NCBI GenBank assembly: GCA_018241505.1
Contig: JAFEDS010000004.1
Location: 62,001 to 126,000 of the forward strand
Length of the DNA stretch: 64,000 nucleotides
Direction of reading: 5' to 3'
DNA from: Pseudomonadota bacterium
GTDB taxonomy: Bacteria; Pseudomonadota; Gammaproteobacteria; Steroidobacterales; Steroidobacteraceae
Shown here: piece by piece, positions 25,788 to 35,146 of the stretch
Numbering within the stretch: position 1 is the first letter of the stretch
Layout of the letters: each line of letters begins with the position of its first letter
The notes under the pieces: model-generated
What the model saw: only the letters and a program-made list of their open reading frames with translations
Told to the model about the DNA's origin: nothing
Database searches by the model: none
Translations under genes and position numbers: made by a program

Positions 25788-28280
25788 ATGAGCGAGGTTG
25801 ATGAACGAGCCGGGGGTTCTGGTGAGCAGTCATCGACTGCACCGCAGGTATCGCGACGCTCGCTCCTGAAGCTGAGTGTCGCCGCGGGTGTTGTTGGGCT
25901 GATGAGCTCTGCGCGCAAGGCAGAAGCGAAGCTCGTCGAGATCGGTGCGGGGGCGAAATCGATCGTCGGCTATGGCTGGCCCTGGACCGCGAGGCCTGGA
26001 GAAAAGATCGAGTTCAAGGTCAGTACCTACACACCGGGCGAATACAACGCGAGCCTCGTGCGTCTGGTGTGTGCCGATGCGATAACCGACGGCGGCAAGT
26101 ACTACAAGGAAGAACCCGTCGCCGCATCGTTCGCTGGAAAGCACATGGGTCGTCACCAGGCGTTATATCGGGGGGCCTTCGCGCAAATCGACGACGCTTC
26201 CAAGCTCGATCGGGAAGATACCTTCACCCTCGTCGCGAGCGTGTTTCCGACAACCGTCAAGCGAGGTTCGGAGCTGGCGTCGGCCGCCTTTGCTCCGGGC
26301 GCGAAGGGCGGCGGCAAGGGTCGGATTCAGCACATGGTCTCGCGCTGGCATGAGCCAACCAGGACCGGGTGGTCGCTGGCGCTGGATGAGAATGACTGTG
26401 TGGCGTTTTACGTTGGTGACGGTTTGGGGGTGGACAAGGTAGCGCTGACGGAGCCGCTTGCGCTGCGCCGCTGGGTTCGTGTTTGCGTCGTTTATGACGG
26501 ACGATCGAATCATGTCAGCTTGACGCAGGATCCGGTGCCGAACGGGGCGGGTGATTTGTTTGCCCGGCGGCCCAGTAGTGGCGGTGGCACCGTTCGCACT
26601 CTCATCCAGCGAGGACCACTACGCTTTGGAGCTGCAGTTGGCGAGCCCGGGCATGGCGACATTGCACAGGCCGCCGGTCCGTTCAACGGCAAGTTGGATA
26701 CCGTGCGCTTGGTTCGCGGCGCAGTCGAACAGGCGAGCGTCGCCAAATTGTTTTCTGCCCACCAGCCCGCGGATTTCCCTGGTCCCGTGATCGCGTGGTG
26801 GGATTTCGCGCGGGGTACCGGCACGATCGACGTGCATGACATTTCCGCGAGTGGATTGAACGGCAAGACAGTGAATCTGCCCGAGCGAGGTGTGATCGGC
26901 GTCAATTGGGACGGCACGCAATTGGAGTGGAAGAGTGCCCCGGCCCACTACAGCGCGCTGTACTTTCACGACGATGCGATGGTCGATGCGCAATGGAAAA
27001 CAGATTTTGAATACCAGGTACCCGCCGGTCTAAGAAGCGGCATTTATGCCGTGCGCCTCACTCAAGGAGCGGCCGAGGACTACATTCCGTTCTACGTGGC
27101 TCCAGCGAAGACCGCCAGGAAGGCGCCCGTGGCTCTCGTCATCCCGACGATGACCTACCTGGCCTATGCCAATACGGTGGGGGTCACGAGCTGGACGCGC
27201 ACCAAGGTCACGGTGGACGCCCAGGGAAAAAAGAAAGTTGAAGAGGAGGAGTGGATGCCCGTCTACTCCGAGGACAAGGCAACCGTCGATTTCTTCTTCC
27301 AACACTACGATGACTTTGGCATGGGCGTGTATCGCTTCCACTCAGACGGCGCACCGGTGCGCCACGCACCCATGCGGATGGTGAATCTGTCGGATCGTCC
27401 GAAGGCATTCAGAAAACACCTCACGGGCGACACCGACATCATCGAATGGCTGGAGCACGACGGAATCCACTACGACATCATCACCGACGAGCTGATCCAT
27501 CGCGAGGGCGTCGATTTGCTGGCCGGCTACACGGCGGTGATGACCGGCCACCACACGGAATATCTGACCTGGGAAATGCTCGCCGCCTATGAGAAATACC
27601 TGGAGCGCGGCGGCCGGCTGATGTCCCTCGGTGGCAACAGCTTTCACAACCGGATCTCTTTTCACCCGCAGGTTGAAGGGGTCATTGAATGCCGCAAGCA
27701 AATGGGCGGCACCTCGGCCGGAAACGACCTCAAATACGAGCAGTTCTCCGAATTCGATGGCCGGCTGGCCGGAAAATTCCGCGAGCTGGGCTCGCCGGCC
27801 AATACATTGCACGGGCTCGGCATGACCGATCTGGAGCCGATGACTGCCGGAACGCACTACCGCCGCTTGCCCGGCTCGAACGACCCGCGCGCGCGGTTTA
27901 TCTTTGAAGGTGTTGCAGGCGATGTTATTGGCAATTTCGGCAAGATCGGCGGTGGCGCCGTCGTGGAGGAGATTGACCACGCCGACTTCACGAACGGCAC
28001 GCCCCCGCACACGCTCGTTCTGGCGCGGAGCGAGAACATCGTGTGGCCGATGGTGAGCGAGGACGGCCTCACCGATCCGAAGTATCAGTCCAATTTCAAT
28101 CCACGCGCGGAGCTCGTGTTTTTTGAGACCCCGAACGGCGGTGCGGTGTTCGCTGTCGGGTCCATGGGTTGGCGCGGCTCCCTGAGCCACAATGGATTCG
28201 ACAACAACGTCGCACAGATCACCCGCAATGTCCTGCGCCGATTCATCGATTCGCGGCCGTTCAAACTGGAGCATTCGTGA
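25788..28280 (+). CDS. Tat-exported protein related to the N,N-dimethylformamidase large subunit
   Basis: The 830-residue protein starts with a twin-arginine signal (SRRSLLKLSVAAGVVGL), followed by a beta-rich N-terminal part, a LamG-like domain (about residues 180-320) and a C-terminal region like the large subunit of N,N-dimethylformamidase. That enzyme hydrolyses a small amide with a Tyr/Tyr/Glu-bound iron; candidate ligands are in TMTYLAYAN and the TDELIHREG region, but I cannot prove the match. The known enzyme also needs a small subunit of about 130 residues, and none is visible here. Export to the periplasm and the operon with three other hydrolases suggest hydrolysis of an amide bond in the substrate before uptake. 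Confidence 0.75.
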   Translation: MSEVDERAGGSGEQSSTAPQVSRRSLLKLSVAAGVVGLMSSARKAEAKLVEIGAGAKSIVGYGWPWTARPGEKIEFKVSTYTPGEYNASLVRLVCADAITDGGKYYKEEPVAASFAGKHMGRHQALYRGAFAQIDDASKLDREDTFTLVASVFPTTVKRGSELASAAFAPGAKGGGKGRIQHMVSRWHEPTRTGWSLALDENDCVAFYVGDGLGVDKVALTEPLALRRWVRVCVVYDGRSNHVSLTQDPVPNGAGDLFARRPSSGGGTVRTLIQRGPLRFGAAVGEPGHGDIAQAAGPFNGKLDTVRLVRGAVEQASVAKLFSAHQPADFPGPVIAWWDFARGTGTIDVHDISASGLNGKTVNLPERGVIGVNWDGTQLEWKSAPAHYSALYFHDDAMVDAQWKTDFEYQVPAGLRSGIYAVRLTQGAAEDYIPFYVAPAKTARKAPVALVIPTMTYLAYANTVGVTSWTRTKVTVDAQGKKKVEEEEWMPVYSEDKATVDFFFQHYDDFGMGVYRFHSDGAPVRHAPMRMVNLSDRPKAFRKHLTGDTDIIEWLEHDGIHYDIITDELIHREGVDLLAGYTAVMTGHHTEYLTWEMLAAYEKYLERGGRLMSLGGNSFHNRISFHPQVEGVIECRKQMGGTSAGNDLKYEQFSEFDGRLAGKFRELGSPANTLHGLGMTDLEPMTAGTHYRRLPGSNDPRARFIFEGVAGDVIGNFGKIGGGAVVEEIDHADFTNGTPPHTLVLARSENIVWPMVSEDGLTDPKYQSNFNPRAELVFFETPNGGAVFAVGSMGWRGSLSHNGFDNNVAQITRNVLRRFIDSRPFKLEHS

Positions 28281-29776
28281 GCCATCGACAATCGTTTCGA
28301 GTGAGTTTCGCCTGCGCGGCCGTTCTGACTTTTCTGGTGCCCGCCGCGCATGCCGCGGAGTCTGCGCCCCCGGCGCTCACGGACGATGAGGCCGCGTTGA
28401 TTGCCGACATCGAGAAGCGCGAACCGGCCACGGAGGCGATGGCGAGCGCCATCTGGGACAACCCGGAGCTGGGTTATCTCGAAACGCGAACGGCAAAAAC
28501 CCTGGCGGATGCGCTGACCAAGGCCGGCTTCCAGGTTACGACGGGCGTTGCTGGAATTCCAACAGCCCTGACTGCGACGTTCGGCAGCGGCTCGCCGGTG
28601 ATCGGCATTCTGGGTGAGATGGATGCCCTGCCAGGCAAGTCACAGGCCAGCGTGCCCGTGCAACAGGAGGTCGCGGGCAAGGTGAACAATCAGGGCTGCG
28701 GTCACAACCTGTTCGGGCCTGGCTCCGTGGCCGCCGCCATTGCGGTGAAGAATTGGCTCGTCGCGAGTCATCACTCCGGTACCATCCGTTTCTATGGTAC
28801 CCCGGCGGAGGAGGGCGGAAGCGGCAAGGTGTACATGGTACGCGCGGGATTGTTCAAGGACGTGGACGCCGTGCTGCATTGGCATCCTGCAATGGTCAAC
28901 GCCGCTGTGCCAATTACCAACAACGCCGTGATTTCCGCGAAGTTCAGATTTCACGGCAAGGCGAGCCACGCGGCAACGTCGCCGGAGCGAGGCCGCTCCG
29001 CCCTCGAGGCGGTCGAGGCGATGGACACAATGGTCAACATGATGCGGCAGCACGTGCGCGATGGCGCTCGCATCTCATACATCATTACAAACGGAGGGTC
29101 TGCACCCAACGTCGTCCCGGACTTTGCGGAGGTCTATTACTACGTTCGCGAATCCGACGTTCCGGAGCTCCGGGCGCTGTGGCAGCGGGTGCTCAAGACG
29201 GCGGAAGCTGCCGCCATGGGTACTGAAACCCGTTATGACTACGAGGTCATCCACGGTGCTTACAATCTCCTGCCGAACGAGTCGCTCGACCGCGATATGG
29301 ATGCGAATTTGCGCAAGAGGGCTGCAGCCGTCATTCGCTGGACACCGGCGGAACAGGCTTTCGCGAAGAAGATCTATTCAACCTTCGACAAACCCTGGCT
29401 GCCGTTCGGTTCCGAAGCGGACGTTCAGCCATTCGAAGCGAGGTTCATACCCGGATCCTCAGATGTAGGGGACGTCAGTTGGAATGTCCCGACGGGAGGG
29501 ATGGTCACTACCACCTGGGTTCCTTCCTCCGATGCCCATACCTGGCAGGCCACGGCGGTCGGTCGCATGGGAATTGGCTTCAAAGGCATGGAGCTGGCGT
29601 CTGAAGTGATTGCCATGACGGCCGTGCAGTTGATGAAGGATCCGGCGCGAGTTGCCGTGGCACGCGAGGAATTCCAGCGCCGCCGCGGGGCCGATTTCAA
29701 GTATGAGGCGTTGGTGGGAGATCGGGCGCCGCCCCTGGACTATCGTAAGAACCCGCAGGCTGAGATGGTGCAATGA
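28277..29776 (+). CDS. exported M20-family amidohydrolase (AbgB-like)
   Basis: The 499-residue product has a Sec signal peptide ending LVPAAHA and the M20D metallopeptidase core: GILGEMDALPG, the metal-binding NNQGCGHNLFG, GTPAEEGGSGKVYM and HWHPAMVN. Relatives split p-aminobenzoyl-glutamate or N-acyl amino acids. The GTG at 28277 overlaps the upstream stop and has GGAG before it; a longer frame lacks a signal sequence at its start. With the upstream DMFase-like protein it makes a second periplasmic amide-cleaving activity. Substrate unknown. Confidence 0.86.
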   Translation: MSHRQSFRVSFACAAVLTFLVPAAHAAESAPPALTDDEAALIADIEKREPATEAMASAIWDNPELGYLETRTAKTLADALTKAGFQVTTGVAGIPTALTATFGSGSPVIGILGEMDALPGKSQASVPVQQEVAGKVNNQGCGHNLFGPGSVAAAIAVKNWLVASHHSGTIRFYGTPAEEGGSGKVYMVRAGLFKDVDAVLHWHPAMVNAAVPITNNAVISAKFRFHGKASHAATSPERGRSALEAVEAMDTMVNMMRQHVRDGARISYIITNGGSAPNVVPDFAEVYYYVRESDVPELRALWQRVLKTAEAAAMGTETRYDYEVIHGAYNLLPNESLDRDMDANLRKRAAAVIRWTPAEQAFAKKIYSTFDKPWLPFGSEADVQPFEARFIPGSSDVGDVSWNVPTGGMVTTTWVPSSDAHTWQATAVGRMGIGFKGMELASEVIAMTAVQLMKDPARVAVAREEFQRRRGADFKYEALVGDRAPPLDYRKNPQAEMVQ

Positions 29777-30879
29777 GCGCCTCCATGGCCGTGACGGAGT
29801 CGCGCTGGCAACGATTGCTCGTTCCGGGGTTCGTGATCCGTTCGGTACTGGTGGGGGCGACTTTCTCCACCGGCCGGGAGGTCACCGAGTTCTTCCTGCG
29901 CTATGGAGGCTTCGCCGCTCTCATTGGCATCATCGTCACAACGGTTATCTACAGCGGCGCGTGCATGATTGCCTTCGAGCTCGCTCGCCGCTTTCGTGTG
30001 CTGGACTACAAGAACTTCTGCAAGGTGTACATGGGGCGGTGGTGGCCCTTGTACGAGATTGGCTTTCTGTTTGGTGTCCTGCTGACACTCTCGACCATCG
30101 CGGCCGCGGCATCCGAGTTTGGTGGCGACTCTCTCGGCCTCAGCAAGACAGTCACATCGATGTCACTCATGGGCGCGATCGCGGTGTTGGTCGCGTTGGG
30201 AAGCAGACGGCTCGAGCGCATCATGTCGCTCTGGTCGATATTCTTCTACAGCGCCTATGCCATCTTGTTGGTTTGCGCTGCCATGAGCTTCATGCATGCT
30301 ATCGGCGCGAAACTCCAGCCTGCGCCGGTTCCCGCGGACGCCATCGCATCGGCCGCCATCTACGCCGGATTCAACTGCTCGATTCTGCCCATTGTGATCT
30401 TCGTTGCCCGGCACCTGCATACTCGTTCGGATGCGCTGGTCGCCGGAGCCCTGGCCGGGCCTCTGGTCATGGCCGCGGGATTCGCGCTGCTGTTCATTCT
30501 TTTGCCGTTCACGCCGGGAATCGTGGATGTGCCGGTGCCGATCACCCAGGTTCTGAAAGGGCTGTCGATGCCGTGGCTGATGGTGTTGATCAGGGTCGCG
30601 ATCCTGGGTGAGCTGGCGCTCAACGGCACCGGGTTGCTCCACGGTGTCAACGAGCGTATCGCAAACGGCCTGGAGAGCCGGGGTCGCAAGCTGACCGGGC
30701 CGATGCGGGCGGGCGTCGCCCTGGGCGCGATTGCCTTCTCGGTATTTCTCGCTGCGAAGGTTGGTTTGATAGACCTCGTGGCCGAAGGTTTCCGCTACGG
30801 CGCTTATCTTTTTCTCGTGATCATGGTCCTGCCGCTGCTTACCCGTGGACTGTGGATGGTGTTGCCCCGTGCGCGCTGA
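29773..30879 (+). CDS. YkvI-like inner-membrane permease
   Basis: This 368-residue protein has about ten membrane helices and begins WQRLLVPGFVIRSVLVGATFSTGREVTEFFLRYGG, which matches the YkvI family of putative transporters distantly related to amino-acid/sodium symporters of the LeuT fold. It overlaps the amidohydrolase stop by 4 bp, and its end overlaps the next amidase by 11 bp. The natural reading is that it imports the product of the two periplasmic hydrolases for cytoplasmic amidase action. No member of the family has a well-known substrate. Confidence 0.78.
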   Translation: MSASMAVTESRWQRLLVPGFVIRSVLVGATFSTGREVTEFFLRYGGFAALIGIIVTTVIYSGACMIAFELARRFRVLDYKNFCKVYMGRWWPLYEIGFLFGVLLTLSTIAAAASEFGGDSLGLSKTVTSMSLMGAIAVLVALGSRRLERIMSLWSIFFYSAYAILLVCAAMSFMHAIGAKLQPAPVPADAIASAAIYAGFNCSILPIVIFVARHLHTRSDALVAGALAGPLVMAAGFALLFILLPFTPGIVDVPVPITQVLKGLSMPWLMVLIRVAILGELALNGTGLLHGVNERIANGLESRGRKLTGPMRAGVALGAIAFSVFLAAKVGLIDLVAEGFRYGAYLFLVIMVLPLLTRGLWMVLPRAR

Positions 30880-32353
30880 AGAGCTTGCCGACTACGATGG
30901 CCTCGCCCTCGGCGAGCTCGTCCGCTCGCGGGAGATTTCGCCGAAGGAGCTCATCGACACCGCGAGCGAGACCGCCATGCGGATCGACAGTAAGTTGAAC
31001 TTCCTCGTGGCTCCCACGCCGGAGCAGGCACGCAAGGATCTCGCGCAACTGGATCCGAATGCGCCTTTCTGCGCTGTTCCAACACTCGTGAAGGACATTG
31101 GCCCCCGGGTCGCCGGCGTACCCCAGGAACTGGGTAGCTTGCTTGCTCGGGGGCTCGTTCCAAGCGAAGACTCGGAGTTTATTCGCAGGGTGCGCAGGGC
31201 CGGCCTGGTCTGCATCGGCCGTAGTACCACTCCTGAGCTCGGCTCCGCGTTCACGACCGAGCCGAGAATCGCCTCGCCGACCCGCAACCCATGGGATCCG
31301 CGCCGCTCGCCAGGAGGCTCGAGCGGCGGTGCCGCGGTGGCCGTGGCCAGCGGAGTCGTGCCCGTGGCCCTGGCTGGCGATACGGCCGGCTCCATTCGGA
31401 TTCCGGCTCATTGCTGCGGTGTGTTTGGCTTCAAACCGAGCCGCGGCCGCAATCCAACCGGCCCGGAATCGGGTGAAACCAACAGCGGGCTGACTGTCGC
31501 ACACGTGATCACGCGTTCGGTACGCGACTCAGCCGCGATGTTGGATGCAACGGCGGGCCCCGATCCGGGCTGCCGATATGGTGCGCCAGGGCCGTCCTCT
31601 GGTTTCCTCGCCTCGCTGAGCGAGCCGCCGCGGCGATTACGAATCGCCTATTGGACGAAAAACGCCTTCGGCGGCAGCGTCGAAGCGGCGATCGTCTCTG
31701 CGACGCTGGCGGCGGCGAAGCTGTGTGAGGCGCTCGGCCATCCTGTCACGGAGATCGACCCACCACTCGGAGGCGATGAGATCATTGCAACTGTCGAGCC
31801 GTTGCTGGCGGCGAATCTGTACCACTTTGTGCGGCATCTCGAGCAGAAGAGCGGCCGTACGGCCTCGCCCGAGCTGCTCGAGGCGTCCACTCTTGCGCTG
31901 GCGCGCCGCGGCGCCGAGGTGAGTGCGAATGAGTTGTTGACCTGCCTGGCGCGGATGAACGAACTGAGCCGGCGGATCGGCCGGCTTTCAGACCGTTACG
32001 ATGTCTTCCTGACACCGACTTTCACCGCTGTGGCCCCGGAGCTGGGCCGCATCCGGTCGGACGTGGCTGGTTGCACGAGCCTGGGCTATTTGACCGAGAG
32101 TCTGCAGATAGGGGCCTTCACCATTCAGTACAACCTGACGGGACAGCCGGCTATGAGTGTGCCCTTATCGCAGAGCGAGCAGGGCTTGCCCATCGGTGTC
32201 CAGTTCGCGGCTCATTACGGCGCGGATGAGGCCCTGTTTCGCCTGGCCGGCCAACTCGAGGCCGCCTCTCCCTGGCGTATGCGCAGGCCGCCTGCCGCTC
32301 GACTTGCGCAACCGGCGAACCGGCACCCCCTCTCATCGGAGCATTCCTCATGA
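30869..32353 (+). CDS. amidase (amidase-signature family)
   Basis: The 494-residue enzyme has the Ser-cisSer-Lys triad: Lys in PTLVKDIG, the cis-Ser in PGGSSGGAAVAVASG, and the nucleophile in GDTAGSIRIPA. No export signal is present, so it should hydrolyse an amide in the cytoplasm. The GTG at 30869 overlaps the permease gene. It follows the transporter directly, so it is likely to finish deamidation of an imported conjugate. Amidase-signature enzymes have broad substrate range, so the exact bond cannot be named. Confidence 0.88.
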   Translation: MRAEELADYDGLALGELVRSREISPKELIDTASETAMRIDSKLNFLVAPTPEQARKDLAQLDPNAPFCAVPTLVKDIGPRVAGVPQELGSLLARGLVPSEDSEFIRRVRRAGLVCIGRSTTPELGSAFTTEPRIASPTRNPWDPRRSPGGSSGGAAVAVASGVVPVALAGDTAGSIRIPAHCCGVFGFKPSRGRNPTGPESGETNSGLTVAHVITRSVRDSAAMLDATAGPDPGCRYGAPGPSSGFLASLSEPPRRLRIAYWTKNAFGGSVEAAIVSATLAAAKLCEALGHPVTEIDPPLGGDEIIATVEPLLAANLYHFVRHLEQKSGRTASPELLEASTLALARRGAEVSANELLTCLARMNELSRRIGRLSDRYDVFLTPTFTAVAPELGRIRSDVAGCTSLGYLTESLQIGAFTIQYNLTGQPAMSVPLSQSEQGLPIGVQFAAHYGADEALFRLAGQLEAASPWRMRRPPAARLAQPANRHPLSSEHSS

Positions 32354-33846
32354 GCGTCGAATCGACATGGCGGCAAAAATCGCAAGCAGTGCGGTTCGAT
32401 ACCCGGCCTGTCATCTCGGGCCGGCGCGTCGAGTCGAGCTCGCAGTCCACGCTCGATTGCGTGTGCCCGGCTGATGGACGGACGCTGTATCAACTGCAGT
32501 CAGGATCGCCGGCGGACGCCGGCGCCGCCGTCGAATCCGCCCGAGAGGCCTTCGACCGCGGGGCCTGGTCGGGATATTCTCCGCTTGCGCGCAAGAGCAT
32601 CCTGAGCGGATTCGCGGCCGCAATCGATACCAACGCGCAGGAGTTGGCTCTCCTCGACTGCCTCGAAATGGGCAAGCCCATTTCGGCCGCCATTGCGGAT
32701 GTCAGCGCGTGCGGGCACATCTTCAGATACTACGCCGAATATGCTGACAAACTGTTTGGGAGCACGGCGGTCACCGCGCCGGGCCTCACACAGTTCAGCA
32801 GTCGCCAACCCCGCGGAGTAGTAGCAGCTATCGTTCCATGGAACTACCCGCTGCCGAACGCCGCTCTGAAGGTCGGACCTGCGCTGGCGGCAGGAAACTG
32901 CGTTGTGCTCAAGCCGTCGGAGCTCAGCTCGTCCTCGGCCTTGCGGCTCGCCGAGATCGCCTTGTCCTGCGGAGTCCCACCCGGGGCCTTCAACGTTGTG
33001 CCCGGTGCGGGTAACACAGTGGGAGCGGCGCTGGTTGCGCATCCACAAGTCAGCTTCGTCGCCTTCACCGGATCGACGCAAACGGGCAGTGCGCTCCAGC
33101 GCGCCGCAGCACAATCCGGACCGAAGGCATTGCAGCTCGAGTGCGGAGGAAAATCGGCCAACATGGTCTTTCCGGACTGCGCTGACTTGGATGTGGTTGC
33201 GGAGGATGTCGCGCAGCGGATCTTCACCAATCAAGGTCAACTGTGCGTTGCAGGTACTCGGCTCATAGTCCACCGTTCGATTCGGACCGAGCTCGTGAAA
33301 CGGGTCATGGCGCGCGCGCAGGCGTTGCAAATCGGAGATCCACTGGATCCGCAGACGCAATTCGGTCCACTGGCGAGTTACCCGCGGATGCAGAGCGTGT
33401 TGGAGCATATTCGCGGGGGAGTGAAGGCTGGAGCCGTCGTCGCGCTCGGGGGCGAGCAACTCGCCGCGGCTTCGGGTGGGTTCTTCGTGGGGCCCACGAT
33501 TTTGGAGGCGGTGACCCCGGAAATGGCTGTCGCGCAGGAGGATATTTTCGGTCCCGTGTTGTCGGTGCTCAGCTTTGACACTCTCGATGAAGCGGTCGCC
33601 CTCGCGAATGCGAGTCGGTACGGCCTGTCCGCGAGTGTCTGGACAGGTAGTCTCGCGACCGCGCACACGGTGGCAGCCCGATTGCGGGTCGGGCGCGTAA
33701 CGGTGCTCGCGGGAGCGCCGAATCCTGCGGCTTTTGCGTTTCCGATGGGCGCTGAGCCGGTGGGACAATCGGGCTTTGGAGCCGAGGGCGGCCGCGAGGG
33801 AATCGAAATCTACACTACCCTCAAGGCGGTCGAAATCCATGCCTGA
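32350..33846 (+). CDS. NAD(P)-dependent aldehyde dehydrogenase
   Basis: The 498-residue protein has the aldehyde dehydrogenase catalytic Glu in LECGGKSA, the nucleophilic Cys in NQGQLCVAGTR, and the cofactor-binding IVPWNYPL and FTGSTQTG. It resembles gamma-glutamyl-gamma-aminobutyraldehyde (PuuC-type) dehydrogenases. The ATG overlaps the amidase stop as ATGA. In this context it probably oxidises an aldehyde made by the ThDP enzyme or by P450/amine cleavage to the acid used by the CoA ligase. Confidence 0.9.
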   Translation: MSVESTWRQKSQAVRFDTRPVISGRRVESSSQSTLDCVCPADGRTLYQLQSGSPADAGAAVESAREAFDRGAWSGYSPLARKSILSGFAAAIDTNAQELALLDCLEMGKPISAAIADVSACGHIFRYYAEYADKLFGSTAVTAPGLTQFSSRQPRGVVAAIVPWNYPLPNAALKVGPALAAGNCVVLKPSELSSSSALRLAEIALSCGVPPGAFNVVPGAGNTVGAALVAHPQVSFVAFTGSTQTGSALQRAAAQSGPKALQLECGGKSANMVFPDCADLDVVAEDVAQRIFTNQGQLCVAGTRLIVHRSIRTELVKRVMARAQALQIGDPLDPQTQFGPLASYPRMQSVLEHIRGGVKAGAVVALGGEQLAAASGGFFVGPTILEAVTPEMAVAQEDIFGPVLSVLSFDTLDEAVALANASRYGLSASVWTGSLATAHTVAARLRVGRVTVLAGAPNPAAFAFPMGAEPVGQSGFGAEGGREGIEIYTTLKAVEIHA

Positions 33847-34939
33847 GCGGTCATTCCTGGATTACTTTTGCGCGGATTATTGCGCCGCGCGCGAGCGCTT
33901 CCGGCATGAGTGTCAGCGCGCAGGCGCGTTCCAGGCCGCCATTGAGAATCCGCGCCTCGGCCCGAATAACCACACGCTGTCCATTGACCTCGCGTGGTTC
34001 GGGCCCCGCGACGCCGAGCGAGTGCTGTTGGTTACTTCCGGCACTCACGGTGTTGAAGGGCTGTGCGGATCCGGCTGTCAGGTCGGCTGGATTCATGAAG
34101 GCGCCTACGCTGATCTTCCTTCGGGAACAGCGGTTCTTCTCGTGCACACGCTGAACCCCTATGGTGTTGCCTGGGTGCAGCGGGAAACAGAGGAGGGGAT
34201 CGATCTCAATCGCAACTTCGTGGTCCATCCGCAAGGGCACCGCGCCGCGCCGCTGTATGCCGAAATCCACGAGGCGCTGTTATGCCCGGATCTGCAGGGA
34301 GAGCGCTACGAAGCCGCCCAGGCCGTCATCGCGGGTTTTCGCGAGCGCAACGGACTCGAGGGGTACGCGCGTGCACTTTTCGGCGGCCAGTATGATTGGC
34401 CGAACGGCGCCTGTTACGGCGGCGCCAGCCCGGCCTGGTCGAACACAGCGATGCGGGAGATTCTGCAGAAACACCTGGCGGAGGTCCGGTACGTCACGGC
34501 GCTGGACTACCACACGGGTTTGGGTCCCTACGCGTTCGCAACTCCCATCGTTTTTTGCGGGCGTAGTCACGCGATCTTCGCGCGGGCGCAATCCTGGTTC
34601 GGCCCCGCGGTCATGCCAGTTGGCTCGGATGATGCCCCGCCGCTGGTTCTGGGCCACACAGGTGGAATGTGTGCCGAGGCAATGCCGCACGCCGTTGTTA
34701 CCCCGGTCACCGTCGAGTTCGGAACTTATGACATGGAGCGCGAGTGCCGCGTCATCACCCGTGATCTGTGGTTGAAGAACCATGGGACACGGGAGTCTGA
34801 GCTCGGCCGCCAGATCAAAGCCGACTTGCTCGAATACTTTTATCCTGCCGATCCCGACTGGCGTGAGATGGTCTGGCATCGTTCGCAGCAGGTCATGCGC
34901 TCCGCTTTGGATGGGCTCGCCACGCAAGGCAGGTCATGA
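33839..34939 (+). CDS. DUF2817 protein, M14-like zinc carboxypeptidase family
   Basis: The 366-residue protein fits the DUF2817 group of M14-like metallo-hydrolases: a zinc site in TSGTHGVEG, the ligand-bearing EEGIDLNRNF and a late histidine in LDYHTGLGPY, with the general-base Glu in TVEFGTY. These features predict cleavage of a C-terminal amino acid or a related amide. The ATG at 33839 overlaps the end of the aldehyde dehydrogenase gene; the longer frame would begin inside it. Its stop overlaps the next short reading frame as ATGA. It is the fourth amide-type hydrolase in this operon. Confidence 0.8.
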   Translation: MPERSFLDYFCADYCAARERFRHECQRAGAFQAAIENPRLGPNNHTLSIDLAWFGPRDAERVLLVTSGTHGVEGLCGSGCQVGWIHEGAYADLPSGTAVLLVHTLNPYGVAWVQRETEEGIDLNRNFVVHPQGHRAAPLYAEIHEALLCPDLQGERYEAAQAVIAGFRERNGLEGYARALFGGQYDWPNGACYGGASPAWSNTAMREILQKHLAEVRYVTALDYHTGLGPYAFATPIVFCGRSHAIFARAQSWFGPAVMPVGSDDAPPLVLGHTGGMCAEAMPHAVVTPVTVEFGTYDMERECRVITRDLWLKNHGTRESELGRQIKADLLEYFYPADPDWREMVWHRSQQVMRSALDGLATQGRS

Positions 34940-35146
34940 GGTTGCGTCTGCAGCCGAATATCCGCGCGGCGGGCGCGGTGGTGCCGTCCGCGGTCGTCAC
35001 CGATATTCTCGGCCCGGAGGCTTCGCGTCGCGCAGATAGCGGCAACTCTGGGAATCGATTCGCAAAGCGTCGTAATGACCTTCATTACTGAAGGCATTAC
35101 CGACCCGCACACTCACGCCAGCTTCATTTCCGGACGGGCTACATGA
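34936..35146 (+). pseudogene. small cistron interrupted by an apparent frameshift, function unknown
   Basis: The 211-bp interval is bounded by ATGA overlaps at both ends: its ATG sits in the stop of the DUF2817 gene and its TGA overlaps the ATG of the next gene. The length is one base more than a multiple of three. The first frame reads MRLRLQPNIRAAGAVV and onward to about DILGPEASRR; the natural continuation, AQIAATLGIDSQSVVMTF up to the end, lies in another frame. Joined, it would be about 70 residues. Either the gene carries a 1-bp insertion near 35030 or the sequence has an error. I do not recognise the joined product. Confidence 0.5.
35072..35088. repeat. perfect 17-bp palindrome
   Basis: GTAATGACCTTCATTAC has 7-bp arms and a 3-bp centre. 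It lies 55 bp before the start of the oxidoreductase gene, inside the frameshifted cistron. It could bind a regulator or be chance within coding sequence. Confidence 0.4.
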
